64,000 bases of DNA from Mycobacterium sp. DL. Lineage in GTDB: Bacteria; Actinomycetota; Actinomycetes; Mycobacteriales; Mycobacteriaceae. A program made the translations under genes and the position numbers. The DNA lies in NCBI RefSeq assembly GCF_039729195.1, contig NZ_CP155796.1, forward strand, positions 6,166,703-6,230,702, read 5' to 3'. The notes below the pieces were generated by a model. The model worked only from the letters and a program-made list of their open reading frames with translations, was not told the origin of the DNA and did not search any database. Shown here one piece after another: positions 1 through 8,210 of this stretch; positions within the stretch are counted from its first letter, which is position 1; each line of letters starts with the position of its first letter.

Positions 1-70
1 GGTAAATCCCGATCGCGACGAGTGTCACTCCCATCAACCACAAAAAGCCACGCAGTATCCGAGTAATCAT
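1..70 (-). CDS. Membrane protein, N-terminal fragment (gene runs off the left edge)
   Basis: On the minus strand an ATG at 70 opens a frame that stays open to the edge of the window. The 23 visible residues begin MITRILRGFLWLMGVTL and form a hydrophobic stretch like a signal anchor or first membrane helix. The family cannot be named from this. The gene is divergent from the TetR gene at 151, and the two share an intergenic region with two operator-like palindromes, so it is probably regulated by that TetR protein. Seen: start and hydrophobic N-terminus. Inferred: gene identity and regulation. Confidence 0.5.
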   Translation of the reverse strand, partial: MITRILRGFLWLMGVTLVAIGIY

Positions 71-86
71 GTCCGACACCACCCAA

Positions 87-102
87 GTTGACAGTTGTCT
101 AC
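87..102. promoter_or_regulatory. Operator-like palindrome, copy 1
   Basis: GTTGACAGTTGTCTAC is an imperfect palindrome (half sites GTTGACA and TGTCTAC, six of seven positions paired). It is repeated at 123-138, centre to centre 36 bp. The pair lies between the divergent membrane-protein and TetR genes, the usual place for a TetR-family operator. Binding is inferred. Confidence 0.5.
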
Positions 103-122
103 TTAGGCACCGTATGTCCGTG

Positions 123-138
123 GTAGACAGATGTCAAC
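123..138. promoter_or_regulatory. Operator-like palindrome, copy 2
   Basis: GTAGACAGATGTCAAC is the second copy. Against the reverse complement of copy 1 it matches at 14 of 16 positions. It ends 12 bp before the GTG start of the TetR gene, so binding here could block the regulator's own transcription (inference). Confidence 0.5.
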
Positions 139-150
139 TAGCATGCCCTG

Positions 151-756
151 GTGACCGCGAACCGCCGACTCGCTTCCGACGACCGTCGGGCGAGTCTGCT
201 CGAGGTCGCCGCGCAGCTATTCGCCGAGCGTCCCTACGACGACGTCTCGATGGAGGACGTGGCCGCCCGCGGCGGTGTGTCGAGAGCGCTGCTCTACCGC
301 CACTTCCCCAGCAAGCCAAAGCTGTTCGCGGCCATGTACCAACAGGCCGCCGATCGGCTCCTGCACGAGACCGCGTTCGATGCCGGCGTCCCCCTCGCCC
401 ATCAGATCAAAATTGGGCTCGACGCCCACTTCGACTACTTCGAGGCCAACCGCTACACGGTGCTGGCTGCCAACCGCACCCTCGCGGGCGATCCAACCAT
501 CCAAGCGGTCATCAACGGCGAGTTGGAGGCGCTGCGCAGTCGCATGGTGAGCGCCGCGGGTCTCGACGACCCGACGCACCAGATCGTTTCGACCATACTG
601 ATGAGCTGGCTTGTCTTCGTGCGCGTGATGAGCGTGGACTGGCTCGCCAACAACGCCGTCTCGCGTGTCCAATTGCGTGACATCTGCGTCGGCGCGCTCC
701 TCGGCGCCCTCGAAAACACCGTCGACGTTACTCAACCTCACACCGACACGGACTGA
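151..756 (+). CDS. TetR/AcrR-family transcriptional regulator
   Basis: A 201-residue one-component repressor. Residues about 12-60 form the TetR helix-turn-helix: a first helix around LLEVAAQLFAERPYDDVSM, then EDVAARGGVSRALLYRHFPS, which is the family signature ending in YRHF. The rest is the variable all-helical ligand and dimerisation domain. The frame opens at GTG 151. It faces the partial membrane-protein gene across a 36-bp-spaced palindrome pair, so autoregulation and control of that neighbour are likely. The ligand cannot be predicted. Downstream there is no gene until the convergent SDR remnant that ends at 932. Confidence 0.85.
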   Translation: MTANRRLASDDRRASLLEVAAQLFAERPYDDVSMEDVAARGGVSRALLYRHFPSKPKLFAAMYQQAADRLLHETAFDAGVPLAHQIKIGLDAHFDYFEANRYTVLAANRTLAGDPTIQAVINGELEALRSRMVSAAGLDDPTHQIVSTILMSWLVFVRVMSVDWLANNAVSRVQLRDICVGALLGALENTVDVTQPHTDTD

Positions 757-931
757 ACCAACGCCCCGGCGGCACGTGTCGTCGCACTTGCGACCCGACA
801 GGCCGATCACTGTCTCGCAGCACTCTAAACAGAGCGTGACGTCGGTTCGGACCGGAGGCCGTTCAAAGTCGCGAGCAGCGCGGGGGTCGACGAGGAAAAG
901 CAGGCGACCATAGCGGATGCGTCGTTACCGT

Positions 932-1856
932 CTATCGGGACAGACGGTGCTCAAGCTGCGGTACGAACACCAGACGCGAAACAACTTCCACGCTCGGTCG
1001 ACGCTCTGGTCGGGTCGTGGCGCCTCGATCTGTCTGATCAACCTTCGCATGGAACCGCTGCGCCTGTGACGTCGACAGCAGCGGCTTGAGCCAGCGTGCC
1101 GCAGCAACCCACCGGGGAACGTCGACGTGGCGTTGGCGATATTCGATCGCCCGCACGAGGCGGGCCGCGCACATATCAGCGGTCACCGGGCGGCGCATCG
1201 GGGCCGGTAAAGCCTGCGAGCAATGCCCTGAACTCCGGTGACGCGGCTTGGGTGTCGCGCAGCATGGGACTGTCAACCAGCGACATGTGTGCGGTGCCGA
1301 CATCCACACCGTGGTCGGCGAGCTCGATTCGCAGAACGTTCGCGAAGTGCTCGACACCAGCCTTACTCGCGGCGTAGGCCGCCATCCCCGGCACCGCGGT
1401 ATAAGACGACACCGACGCCACCACCAGGACGTATCCACGCTGGTCGAGGAGCGAGGGCACGCCGGCCCGGACGGTGTTGAAGACGCCGACCACGTTGGTC
1501 TCGATCACCTGCCGAAACGCTTGAGGTGCGACAGTGCGAACAGGAGCCCAGTGCTCAATACCCGCGTTGGCGACCACCACGTCGATCGCCCCGAAACGCG
1601 CTACCGCAGTAGTGGCCGCGTCCTGCATCTCGTCGAAATCGCCGACGTCACAAGCGATCCAAACAATGTCCGGGTCCCCCAGGTCAGTTACAAGTTTGGT
1701 GAGCGCGTGCTCATCTCGGTCGATGAGCACCAGTCGCGCGCCGCTCTGATGCAACAGCCGCGCCACGCTGGCGCCGATACCGCGAGCGGCTCCCGTGATC
1801 AGCACGACTTCGCCTGCACGCACCCTGGGCGTTCCGTCGTGACACCGCCGTCTCAT
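932..1856 (-). pseudogene. Short-chain dehydrogenase/reductase, one-base frameshift near 1198
   Basis: From ATG 1856 the frame encodes a classical SDR: nucleotide-binding TGAARGIG, NAG, catalytic Ser in VASVSSY and YAASK. It then stops early at 1176 in a non-homologous tail. The typical C-terminal part continues in another frame from about 1198 to the stop at 932, with the stretch LPAPMRRPVTADMC and then VPRWVAAARWLKP, a tail seen in many mycobacterial SDRs. One surplus base around TTTACCGG (minus strand) would explain the switch. The ATG overlaps the stop of the upstream DinB-like gene (ATGA), so the two were one translational unit. Either a recent pseudogene or a sequencing error. Confidence 0.7.
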
Positions 1857-2498
1857 CGGGGGCTCTGCATAAGGAGGTCGAGACCTGGCCCGGTGAGATC
1901 GTCCGTGACCGCGGGGGCGCGACCGGTCATCGCCAACAGCAGCGCCTCCCCGGACCCGGTCAGATGCTGTCCTCGGCCGGCTGACCATCCGACGTCATTG
2001 GCCTGCAGTCGGATTCCTCGCACGCGGCGCGCGCCGCCAATGACAGGGCTCCACCAAGCGAACTGCAGCGCCGCCGTCAGCCGCTGATGGGGGATACGCC
2101 GAGACAGACCTAGCGGCCGGCGCACATCCTGCTGATGGACCAGGCACTCGATCAGCGCCACCCGACAGCCATAGAGCCCACCAGCACCGGCAGGCTCGGC
2201 GCCCAAGCGCATCAACACAGCCAGCGCGTTCGGATCGTCACGGGAGAATGCCTCGAGTGCACGTTCGTTGAGCCGATCGACATCGCCTCTCACCCGAACC
2301 ATCTCAACGGCCAGGCCGACGCGACTCTGACCGAGATAGGCGACCGTATGCGCGACCACATCACAGACCCGCCAACCGTCGCAGAGACTCGATGCACGCC
2401 ACTGGTCGGCAGTCAGCTCGTCAAGCAGGTCGGCGAAACTCTAGACGCTCCGCTCGCGCCCACTCGCGCACACTCCACACCCGTCCAGTCTCACGCAC
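1853..2498 (-). pseudogene. DinB-like / maleylpyruvate isomerase-family protein (TIGR03083 type), frameshift near 2437
   Basis: The family N-terminus (SVREWARAERLEF) is encoded from about 2471-2498 in one frame. The continuation (ADLLDELTADQW, then DGWRVCDVVAHTVAYL, which matches the WxVxDxVAH metal-site motif) is one base out, and a TAG stops direct read-through. A surplus base in the GAGTTTCGCC stretch around 2436-2438 is the simplest cause. The C-terminal part ends with LTGPGLDLL, typical of the family. Such four-helix proteins are predicted thiol (mycothiol)-dependent enzymes. The gene is coupled by ATGA overlap to the SDR at 1856. Start is uncertain: GTG at 2498, 2480 or 2471. Confidence 0.65.
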
Positions 2499-2705
2499 CA
2501 CCCCACTGTTGACCTAGGCCGGGGGCGATCCGCGTGGCGATCTGTTCGTGAGCACGGCCCCCGGACCAACACGGGCCAAGGCTGTGTCTCACTCAACGCT
2601 TCGTTTCCTGTGCTCGTATTTGCCGGCTTCCGTTGACCGACCGCCGCAGCCTCGCCTACCGGGATTTCGGTGGTCCGTTGTCACGCTGGCCCGGAGGGAA
2701 TCCTT

Positions 2706-3599
2706 TTGAGCTTGGCTGACGGTGGGTTCAGGAGCGCGAGCGCACGAAGCCGGTATCTCGCAGAGTATGACGAGCTGCGGGAATTGAGTCTCCGTCCGGA
2801 TGTCGTGCACGATGTTTCAACAGAGTTCGGCACCGTGCGGGTATACCAGCACGGACCAGACCGCGGTGTGCCCGTTGTGCTGATACACGGCTACTTCCTG
2901 ACGTCGGCTATGTGGTGGGACCAAGTTGCGGGCTTAACAGGCGATTTCACCGTTTACGCGATGGACATGTTGGGCCAACCCGGCGCAAGCACCCAGTCGA
3001 AACCGATGCTCACCCCCGCCGACTGCGCGCGAAATGTTGCTGCGGTTCTGGAGGGGTTAGGGCTGCACGGTGTGCATCTGGTCGCCCATTCCTATGGGGG
3101 TTGGCTTGCCACACATACGGCGGCACGTGCGCCGCGCCGGCTGGCGACGCTGACGCTGATCGATCCGGCCAGCACGGTCACTGGACTCTCTGGAACATGT
3201 TGGCGCAGCTTCGCGCTCCTGATTTCGCGTCCGCGATCCGTGCACGCTGAACACGCCGGGGCTTGGATCATGGGGCATCCTCCATTGGGCAGCACCGTCG
3301 ATCTGCTCACCAGGCTGTTCGTAGCCGGATTTGCTGCCTTCACGCCACCCCTACGCGCGGCGCCACTCCTCGTCCCGAGCAATCGTGTGCTTCGTTCAGT
3401 GCCTGTTTCGACCCAAGTTCTTCTGGCGGGCAATACTGTTCACGATTCAGATAAGGCTCTTCAACGGATCGAATCGGTGGTGCCCACATGGCGACATCAC
3501 CTGTGGCCAAATACGTCACACGCTTTGCACGCAGAAGTCCCAGGCGAGGTGAACGCCGCTATCCGTCAGTTCGTGATGGAACACCGTAGCGGTGCTTAG
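2706..3599 (+). CDS. Alpha/beta-hydrolase-fold protein
   Basis: A roughly 297-residue hydrolase. Visible elements are the oxyanion-hole motif HGYF after strand beta-3, the nucleophile elbow AHSYGG, an acidic residue after a strand (NTVHDSD), and the catalytic-His region SHALHAEVPG. These form a Ser-Asp-His triad. The substrate is unknown; esterase or C-C hydrolase are both possible. I prefer the TTG start at 2706 because GGAGGGA lies seven bases upstream, although the frame is open from GTG 2670. The gene stands alone, with about 200 bp of non-coding DNA upstream and 140 bp before the convergent TetR gene. Confidence 0.8.
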   Translation: MSLADGGFRSASARSRYLAEYDELRELSLRPDVVHDVSTEFGTVRVYQHGPDRGVPVVLIHGYFLTSAMWWDQVAGLTGDFTVYAMDMLGQPGASTQSKPMLTPADCARNVAAVLEGLGLHGVHLVAHSYGGWLATHTAARAPRRLATLTLIDPASTVTGLSGTCWRSFALLISRPRSVHAEHAGAWIMGHPPLGSTVDLLTRLFVAGFAAFTPPLRAAPLLVPSNRVLRSVPVSTQVLLAGNTVHDSDKALQRIESVVPTWRHHLWPNTSHALHAEVPGEVNAAIRQFVMEHRSGA

Positions 3600-3738
3600 C
3601 CACCCGCCGGCGGTCTCTGCCCTTCTGGGCCGCACCCACCCGGTAGGCCTCACGCCCCTGAATCAATGCAGTCTTGCTGAAGTCGAACTTGGGACAGTGC
3701 AGCGGACGCGCCGCCTGGATTTCGGTGAGCATCCCGAA

Positions 3739-4356
3739 CTACGCAGTTGCATCGCGGTTTTGATCGGCTTGTTGAATTCGCGCGGCGATGAGTGATGTCC
3801 ACTCGGTCAGGTAACGCGCATCAGGCAGTTGAATCTCGGTGGTGTGGAACAGGACGCGGGTGGCTCGATGCCCGACGAGGGCGTCGACTCCTAACATGGC
3901 GATGTTCGTGGCCATGTCGTCGGCGGGTTTGGGCAACCAGTTGCGCAGCCAGTCGCCGAGTTCGGCATAGAGACCCTCAATGAGTGCGGCGTAGGCGTCC
4001 TGGAGTCGGGCAGCGTGTCCGGCCGGTGTGCGGGCGGCGACCTGCAGCAGCTGTGTTTCCTCGTCGAGCACGGCGAGCAGGTACCGACCCAGCAGGGTGA
4101 GTTCGGTGTCGAGGTCGTTGAGGCCGGCGAACAGGGCGCGGATGTCGCGCATAGCGCCGCGGCGATCGAGTTGACGATCAATACCGGCTTCTAACAGCGC
4201 TTCTTTGGACTTGAAGTGGTGGTAGAGCGCACCCGAGCCCGGCGCCAACCCTGCGGCCGCCTCGATCTGGGCCACGCTGGTGGCCTTGAATCCCTGCTGG
4301 CTGAACAGCTTCATCGCCTCGGTGACCAATCGTTCCCGAGTCGTGGTGTCCACCAT
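3739..4356 (-). CDS. TetR/AcrR-family transcriptional regulator
   Basis: About 205 residues from ATG 4356. The N-terminal HTH reads through MKLFSQQGFKATSVAQIEAA, AGLAPGSGALYHHF and KSKEALL, a clear TetR signature. The C-terminal domain is the TetR_C group often seen beside lipid or xenobiotic enzymes. The gene is divergent from the UbiB-like/P450/epimerase operon and separated from it by under 70 bp holding a short palindrome. It is therefore the probable local repressor of that operon (inference). The longer open frame to 4377 lacks a better ribosome-binding site. Confidence 0.85.
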   Translation of the reverse strand: MVDTTTRERLVTEAMKLFSQQGFKATSVAQIEAAAGLAPGSGALYHHFKSKEALLEAGIDRQLDRRGAMRDIRALFAGLNDLDTELTLLGRYLLAVLDEETQLLQVAARTPAGHAARLQDAYAALIEGLYAELGDWLRNWLPKPADDMATNIAMLGVDALVGHRATRVLFHTTEIQLPDARYLTEWTSLIAARIQQADQNRDATA

Positions 4357-4368
4357 TGACTGCTCCCA

Positions 4369-4382
4369 AGTAAGCACTTAGT
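4369..4382. promoter_or_regulatory. Candidate TetR operator between divergent genes
   Basis: AGTAAGCACTTAGT contains the perfect inverted arms TAAG and CTTA around CA, extended with one mismatch. It lies in the short gap between the TetR gene and the UbiB-like gene, next to a related stretch (AAGCAGATACTT). A short palindrome such as this can occur by chance, so confidence is modest. Confidence 0.35.
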
Positions 4383-4425
4383 CTTGCCAAGCAGATACTT
4401 TAGCACCGACTGTTTGGGGGCTGGG

Positions 4426-5832
4426 ATGAACGGTCCGGACCGCCCGGTCCCGAGGGGCCGGGTTCGCCGCACCATGCCGTTGGCGGGTTTCACCGCGCGA
4501 GCAACCGGTGGGCGGGTGGTAGCGGCGCTGCGTGAGAAGGCGGGCGACCCGACCGCGGTGGCGCGGTTCCATGAACGGACCGCCGAGCGCTACACCGAAC
4601 TACTCGGCCATTCCAAAGGTGTGCTGATGAAGGCCGGTCAGATGATATCGATGATCGACGCCGGCGCGGTGGGCGCAGGCGAGCTGTCGCCGTATCAGCA
4701 GGCGTTGACCCGGTTGCAGGCCGACGCTCCCCCGATGCACCCTGATCTGGCGCGCGAGGTGCTCGAAGCCGATCTGGGGCAGCGCACCGGTGAAGTGTTC
4801 GCCGAATTCAGTGACGAACCGATGGCGGCGGCCTCGATCGGCCAGGTCCACCGGGCGGTGTTGCACGACGGGCGCGAAGTCGCGGTCAAAATTCAATATC
4901 CCGGTGTGGCGGCGGCGATTCGCAATGATCTTGCCAATAGCGAACTGCTAGTGACGTTTTCGCGGTTTGTCGGCGCCACACTTCTGGACCTACGCGAGGC
5001 TGCGCGGGAGATTGCGACACGCATCTCCGAAGAGGTCGACTACCGGCACGAGGCCGACAACATCCGGGCGTTCAGCGACCTCTACCGAGAGCATCCGTTC
5101 ATCCGCATTCCCGACGTCGTCCACGGCGCCTCGGGAGACCGTGTGTTGACCATGACGTTCGTGGAGGGGTGGGACTGGGACGCGGCGCGGCGCGCCGATC
5201 AGGACCTCAAGGACACCTGGGCGGAGGTGATTTCGCGGATGGTGACCGGTTCCTACCGGCACGCCAACCTCTTTCACGCCGACCCGCACCCCGGCAACTA
5301 CCGATTCGGGCTCGACGGCTCAGTGGGCTTTGTCGACTTCGGCTGCGTGAAACGCCTGTCGGAAACACAGCGCCGCAGGATCGTGGTGATGGCACGCGCC
5401 GCCGTTGACGGCCGCCGCGACGATCTGCGCGCCACGATGGTCGACAGCGGATTCCTCGCAACGGACTCGTCCCTGACCGCCGATGAGGCCTACCAATGGT
5501 GGGCCACCGTCCTGCACGAGCTGCTGGCACCCCAGCCAGCCACCTACACACCCGAAGCCGCTGAGCGGGCCATCGGTTCGCTCATCGACCTCCGCGCCGC
5601 CGACCATCCCGTCCGCCGAATGCAAGTACCACCGGACTTCGTCTTCTTCTCCCGACTCAACCTGTCCATGAACGCGGTATTCACCGCCCTCAACGCCACC
5701 ATCTACGCCCGCTCGCTGCTCGACGACATGGACGGTGTCGCGCCGCCGGTCACCGACCTCGGCAAGACACACGACGCGTGGGTACGCCAGCGTGGCCTGC
5801 CCTACGGGATGGATCACCATGACACGCCATGA
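4426..5832 (+). CDS. ABC1/UbiB-family atypical kinase-like protein
   Basis: A 468-residue UbiB/ADCK-type protein. All family motifs are visible in order: KAGQ (the KxGQ helix near residue 66), AAASIGQVHRA (Ala-rich loop in place of the Gly loop), AVKIQYPG (catalytic Lys), the ExD motif in EVDYRHEADN, HADPHPGNYRF (catalytic loop) and VDFG. Family members act as ATPases supporting isoprenoid-lipid (quinone) metabolism. Start ATG 4426 has G-rich Shine-Dalgarno-like sequence; the frame extends upstream to 4384. It is the first gene of an operon with the P450, which begins 14 bp before this gene stops. Confidence 0.88.
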   Translation: MNGPDRPVPRGRVRRTMPLAGFTARATGGRVVAALREKAGDPTAVARFHERTAERYTELLGHSKGVLMKAGQMISMIDAGAVGAGELSPYQQALTRLQADAPPMHPDLAREVLEADLGQRTGEVFAEFSDEPMAAASIGQVHRAVLHDGREVAVKIQYPGVAAAIRNDLANSELLVTFSRFVGATLLDLREAAREIATRISEEVDYRHEADNIRAFSDLYREHPFIRIPDVVHGASGDRVLTMTFVEGWDWDAARRADQDLKDTWAEVISRMVTGSYRHANLFHADPHPGNYRFGLDGSVGFVDFGCVKRLSETQRRRIVVMARAAVDGRRDDLRATMVDSGFLATDSSLTADEAYQWWATVLHELLAPQPATYTPEAAERAIGSLIDLRAADHPVRRMQVPPDFVFFSRLNLSMNAVFTALNATIYARSLLDDMDGVAPPVTDLGKTHDAWVRQRGLPYGMDHHDTP

Positions 5833-7003
5833 CACGGTCGCACCACGCCTTCCATGGGAAGCCGCGAATCCCTACCCGTTCTACCGACAGAGCCGCGCGA
5901 CAGGGGATGTGGTGTGGGACGACACCGCCGGGGCCTGGCTCATTCTGGGATACGACGCGGCCCGACAGGTCCTCGGTGGGCCCGGCTGGACCAGCGATCC
6001 CCTGGCCAATCCCGGCAGTCGCGATGCGATGGACCCCATCAGTGCGGATTTCACCGGCAGCTCGATGTTGTTCGCCGACGGCGCCGCCCACCAACGGATC
6101 CGCGGCTCGGTGCGAGACGTCTTCACACGCTCATTCATCGAAGCCCTCACCCGCGGTGTGGAATCGGTGGTGGCCGCCGTGACCTCTCATCCCTGCACCG
6201 GCACATCCTTCGATTTCATGTCCGAGATCGCTCTGCCCATCCCGCTGGCCGTAATCGCCGAATGGCTGAACCTGAGCCCGGAGACCTCGGCGGTGCTGCG
6301 CGAGCAGTCACCGGTCATCGTCCGGATGCTGGGCGCGTTGGCTGACGCCGATGAGGTACGCGCGGGCGCCGCTGCGTCCGCAGCACTGATGGCGGAGTTT
6401 CTGCCGCTGGCGGCTGACCGCCGCGCACACCCTGGCGATGATCTGCTGAGCTTTCTCGCCGCCGACCCCGCCCTGGATCTGGACGAGGTCGCGATGACCG
6501 CCATCCTCATCGCCGTTGCCGGACACGAGACAACCGCCAACCTGCTTGGCGCAGGCCTGGTTCGGCTGCTCACCACCACAGTCGACGGCGTCCGGCTCGC
6601 CGATGCGATCGATCCGGCCGACCCAGCCACCATCACTGAACTGTTACGGCTTGACGCGCCTGTCCAGTCGACGGTGCGCACGGCCACCCACGACCACCAC
6701 ATCGCAGGTACCGCCATAGCCGCCGGCCAGAGCGCTCTCGTCGCCGTGGCCGCGGCCAACCGCGACCCCAAGGTCTTTGACCAGCCCGAGATCTTCCGAC
6801 CCCGCCGTGCGGGTCCCGCTCCGTTGTCGTTCGGCTACGGCGCGCACTACTGCCTCGGCGCTGCCCTGGCGCGGCTGGAAATCACCGCCGCACTCCGTCG
6901 CGTTCTGGACCGGCGACCCGAACTCGCCGGAGCGGTGACGTGGCGCGACACTCCCGCCATCCGGGGACCGCACAGCGTCCCCATCGTCTTCACCAACGAC
7001 TAG
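5819..7003 (+). CDS. Cytochrome P450
   Basis: A soluble bacterial P450 of about 394 residues. Markers are the I-helix oxygen-activation motif AVAGHETTAN, the K-helix ExxR (ELLR), and the haem-binding FGYGAHYCLGAALARLE with the thiolate Cys. It needs ferredoxin and reductase partners encoded elsewhere. Start ATG 5819 overlaps the UbiB-like gene by 14 bp, implying coupled translation. Together with the epimerase-like gene it suggests a small oxidative pathway on a hydrophobic substrate. The substrate and CYP family number cannot be given from the sequence alone. Confidence 0.92.
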   Translation: MTRHDTVAPRLPWEAANPYPFYRQSRATGDVVWDDTAGAWLILGYDAARQVLGGPGWTSDPLANPGSRDAMDPISADFTGSSMLFADGAAHQRIRGSVRDVFTRSFIEALTRGVESVVAAVTSHPCTGTSFDFMSEIALPIPLAVIAEWLNLSPETSAVLREQSPVIVRMLGALADADEVRAGAAASAALMAEFLPLAADRRAHPGDDLLSFLAADPALDLDEVAMTAILIAVAGHETTANLLGAGLVRLLTTTVDGVRLADAIDPADPATITELLRLDAPVQSTVRTATHDHHIAGTAIAAGQSALVAVAAANRDPKVFDQPEIFRPRRAGPAPLSFGYGAHYCLGAALARLEITAALRRVLDRRPELAGAVTWRDTPAIRGPHSVPIVFTND

Positions 7004-7032
7004 CACCACGTAGACAGGAGGTTCGAACTTCG

Positions 7033-7944
7033 ATGCGGGTCTTCGTCACCGGCGGCACCGGCGCGATCGGTAGCTACGCAGTCCCGGCACTCATCGCAGC
7101 CGGACACTCGGTATCAGCGCTGGCACGCAGCGACGCCAAAGCGCGGACCCTCGACAAGCACGGTGCGACACCGGTTTTGGTGTCCCTCTTCGACCGAGAT
7201 GCCCTGAGCTCTGCGTTCGTCGGCCATGACGCAGTCGTCAACCTCGCCTCCGCGCTGCCGTCGACGACCTCGTTTCTGCGACGCTCCGCGTGGCAGGAAT
7301 GCGACCGGGTACGGATCCACGGATCGGCGACAGTCGTCGACGCCGCCCTGGCGGCGGGCGTGCCCATGATCATCCAGGAATCGGTCGTCATGCTCTACAC
7401 CGACGGCGGCAGTGACTGGATCGACGAGGACCACCCCGTCGACCACTATCCGATCACCACCGGCAATCACGGCGCCGAAGCCAGCGCCCGACGATTCGCC
7501 GAGTCCGGCGGCACCGCGACCATCCTGCGGTTCGGGGTGTTCTACGGCCACGGTGCCGCCCACAGCGAACAGATCCTCGGGCTGGCACGCCACCACGTCG
7601 GATTCGTCCCCGGCCGCCCCGGCTCCTACCTCTCGTCGATTGAAGTGTCCGACGCGGCAGCTGCTGTCACCGCAGCACTGGAAAGTCCAGGCGGCCTTTA
7701 CAACATCGTCGACGACAACCCCCTCACCAAGCGCGAGTACGCAAGCGCTTGTTGCGACGCAGCCCAAACCCGGCAATGGATCAGTGGGCCCGGCCCACTG
7801 GCACTCATATTCGGAAATCGGCTCACCTCACTGACCCGATCACTACGGGTCAGCAACGCCCGATTCGTCGCTACCTCTGACTGGTGCCCCCGCTACCCCA
7901 GCGTCCGGGAAGGCTACCGAGCAATGGCTGGTCGCCAACGGTGA
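7033..7944 (+). CDS. NAD(P)-binding epimerase/dehydratase-family protein (extended SDR)
   Basis: A 303-residue Rossmann protein beginning MRVFVTGGTGAIGSY, with the extended-SDR glycine motif TGGTGxIG. It has an NLAS segment after strand beta-4 but no clear canonical YxxxK: the equivalent region reads DHYPITTGNHGAE, so the catalytic Tyr/Lys pair may be altered. ATG 7033 follows AGGAGG by about 11 bases. The gene lies 29 bp behind the P450 and is the last of the operon. Relatives include isomerases, reductases and atypical NmrA-like sensors. Substrate unknown. Confidence 0.8.
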   Translation: MRVFVTGGTGAIGSYAVPALIAAGHSVSALARSDAKARTLDKHGATPVLVSLFDRDALSSAFVGHDAVVNLASALPSTTSFLRRSAWQECDRVRIHGSATVVDAALAAGVPMIIQESVVMLYTDGGSDWIDEDHPVDHYPITTGNHGAEASARRFAESGGTATILRFGVFYGHGAAHSEQILGLARHHVGFVPGRPGSYLSSIEVSDAAAAVTAALESPGGLYNIVDDNPLTKREYASACCDAAQTRQWISGPGPLALIFGNRLTSLTRSLRVSNARFVATSDWCPRYPSVREGYRAMAGRQR

Positions 7945-8210
7945 ATCCGTCCGACCAACTCCATGACCGCGGCTCACATCGTCGGATCGCCCGAGCGATT
8001 GTGTCTTCTCGACTGCGCGTCCGCCACGCCCCGAGCCGGTATTCCCGGGTGGTGACCTTCAGCGCGACACCCGTTCGGCTGATGCGGTTGTCCGCTTAAG
8101 CAGCGTGGCAACTGGCGGAGCTTGCCCGTCGAGACGGCATCCATCTGTGTAGCGGCGACGCGGCCACAGATCGCGGAGCTACAGCCTCGATTCGGAAACC
8201 GCCTACCGGT

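Noticed and set aside
932..1988. Programmed ribosomal frameshifting as the explanation for the split SDR
   Set aside because: No slippery heptamer or downstream stem is evident, and the neighbouring gene has an unrelated shift, so mutation or sequencing error is simpler.
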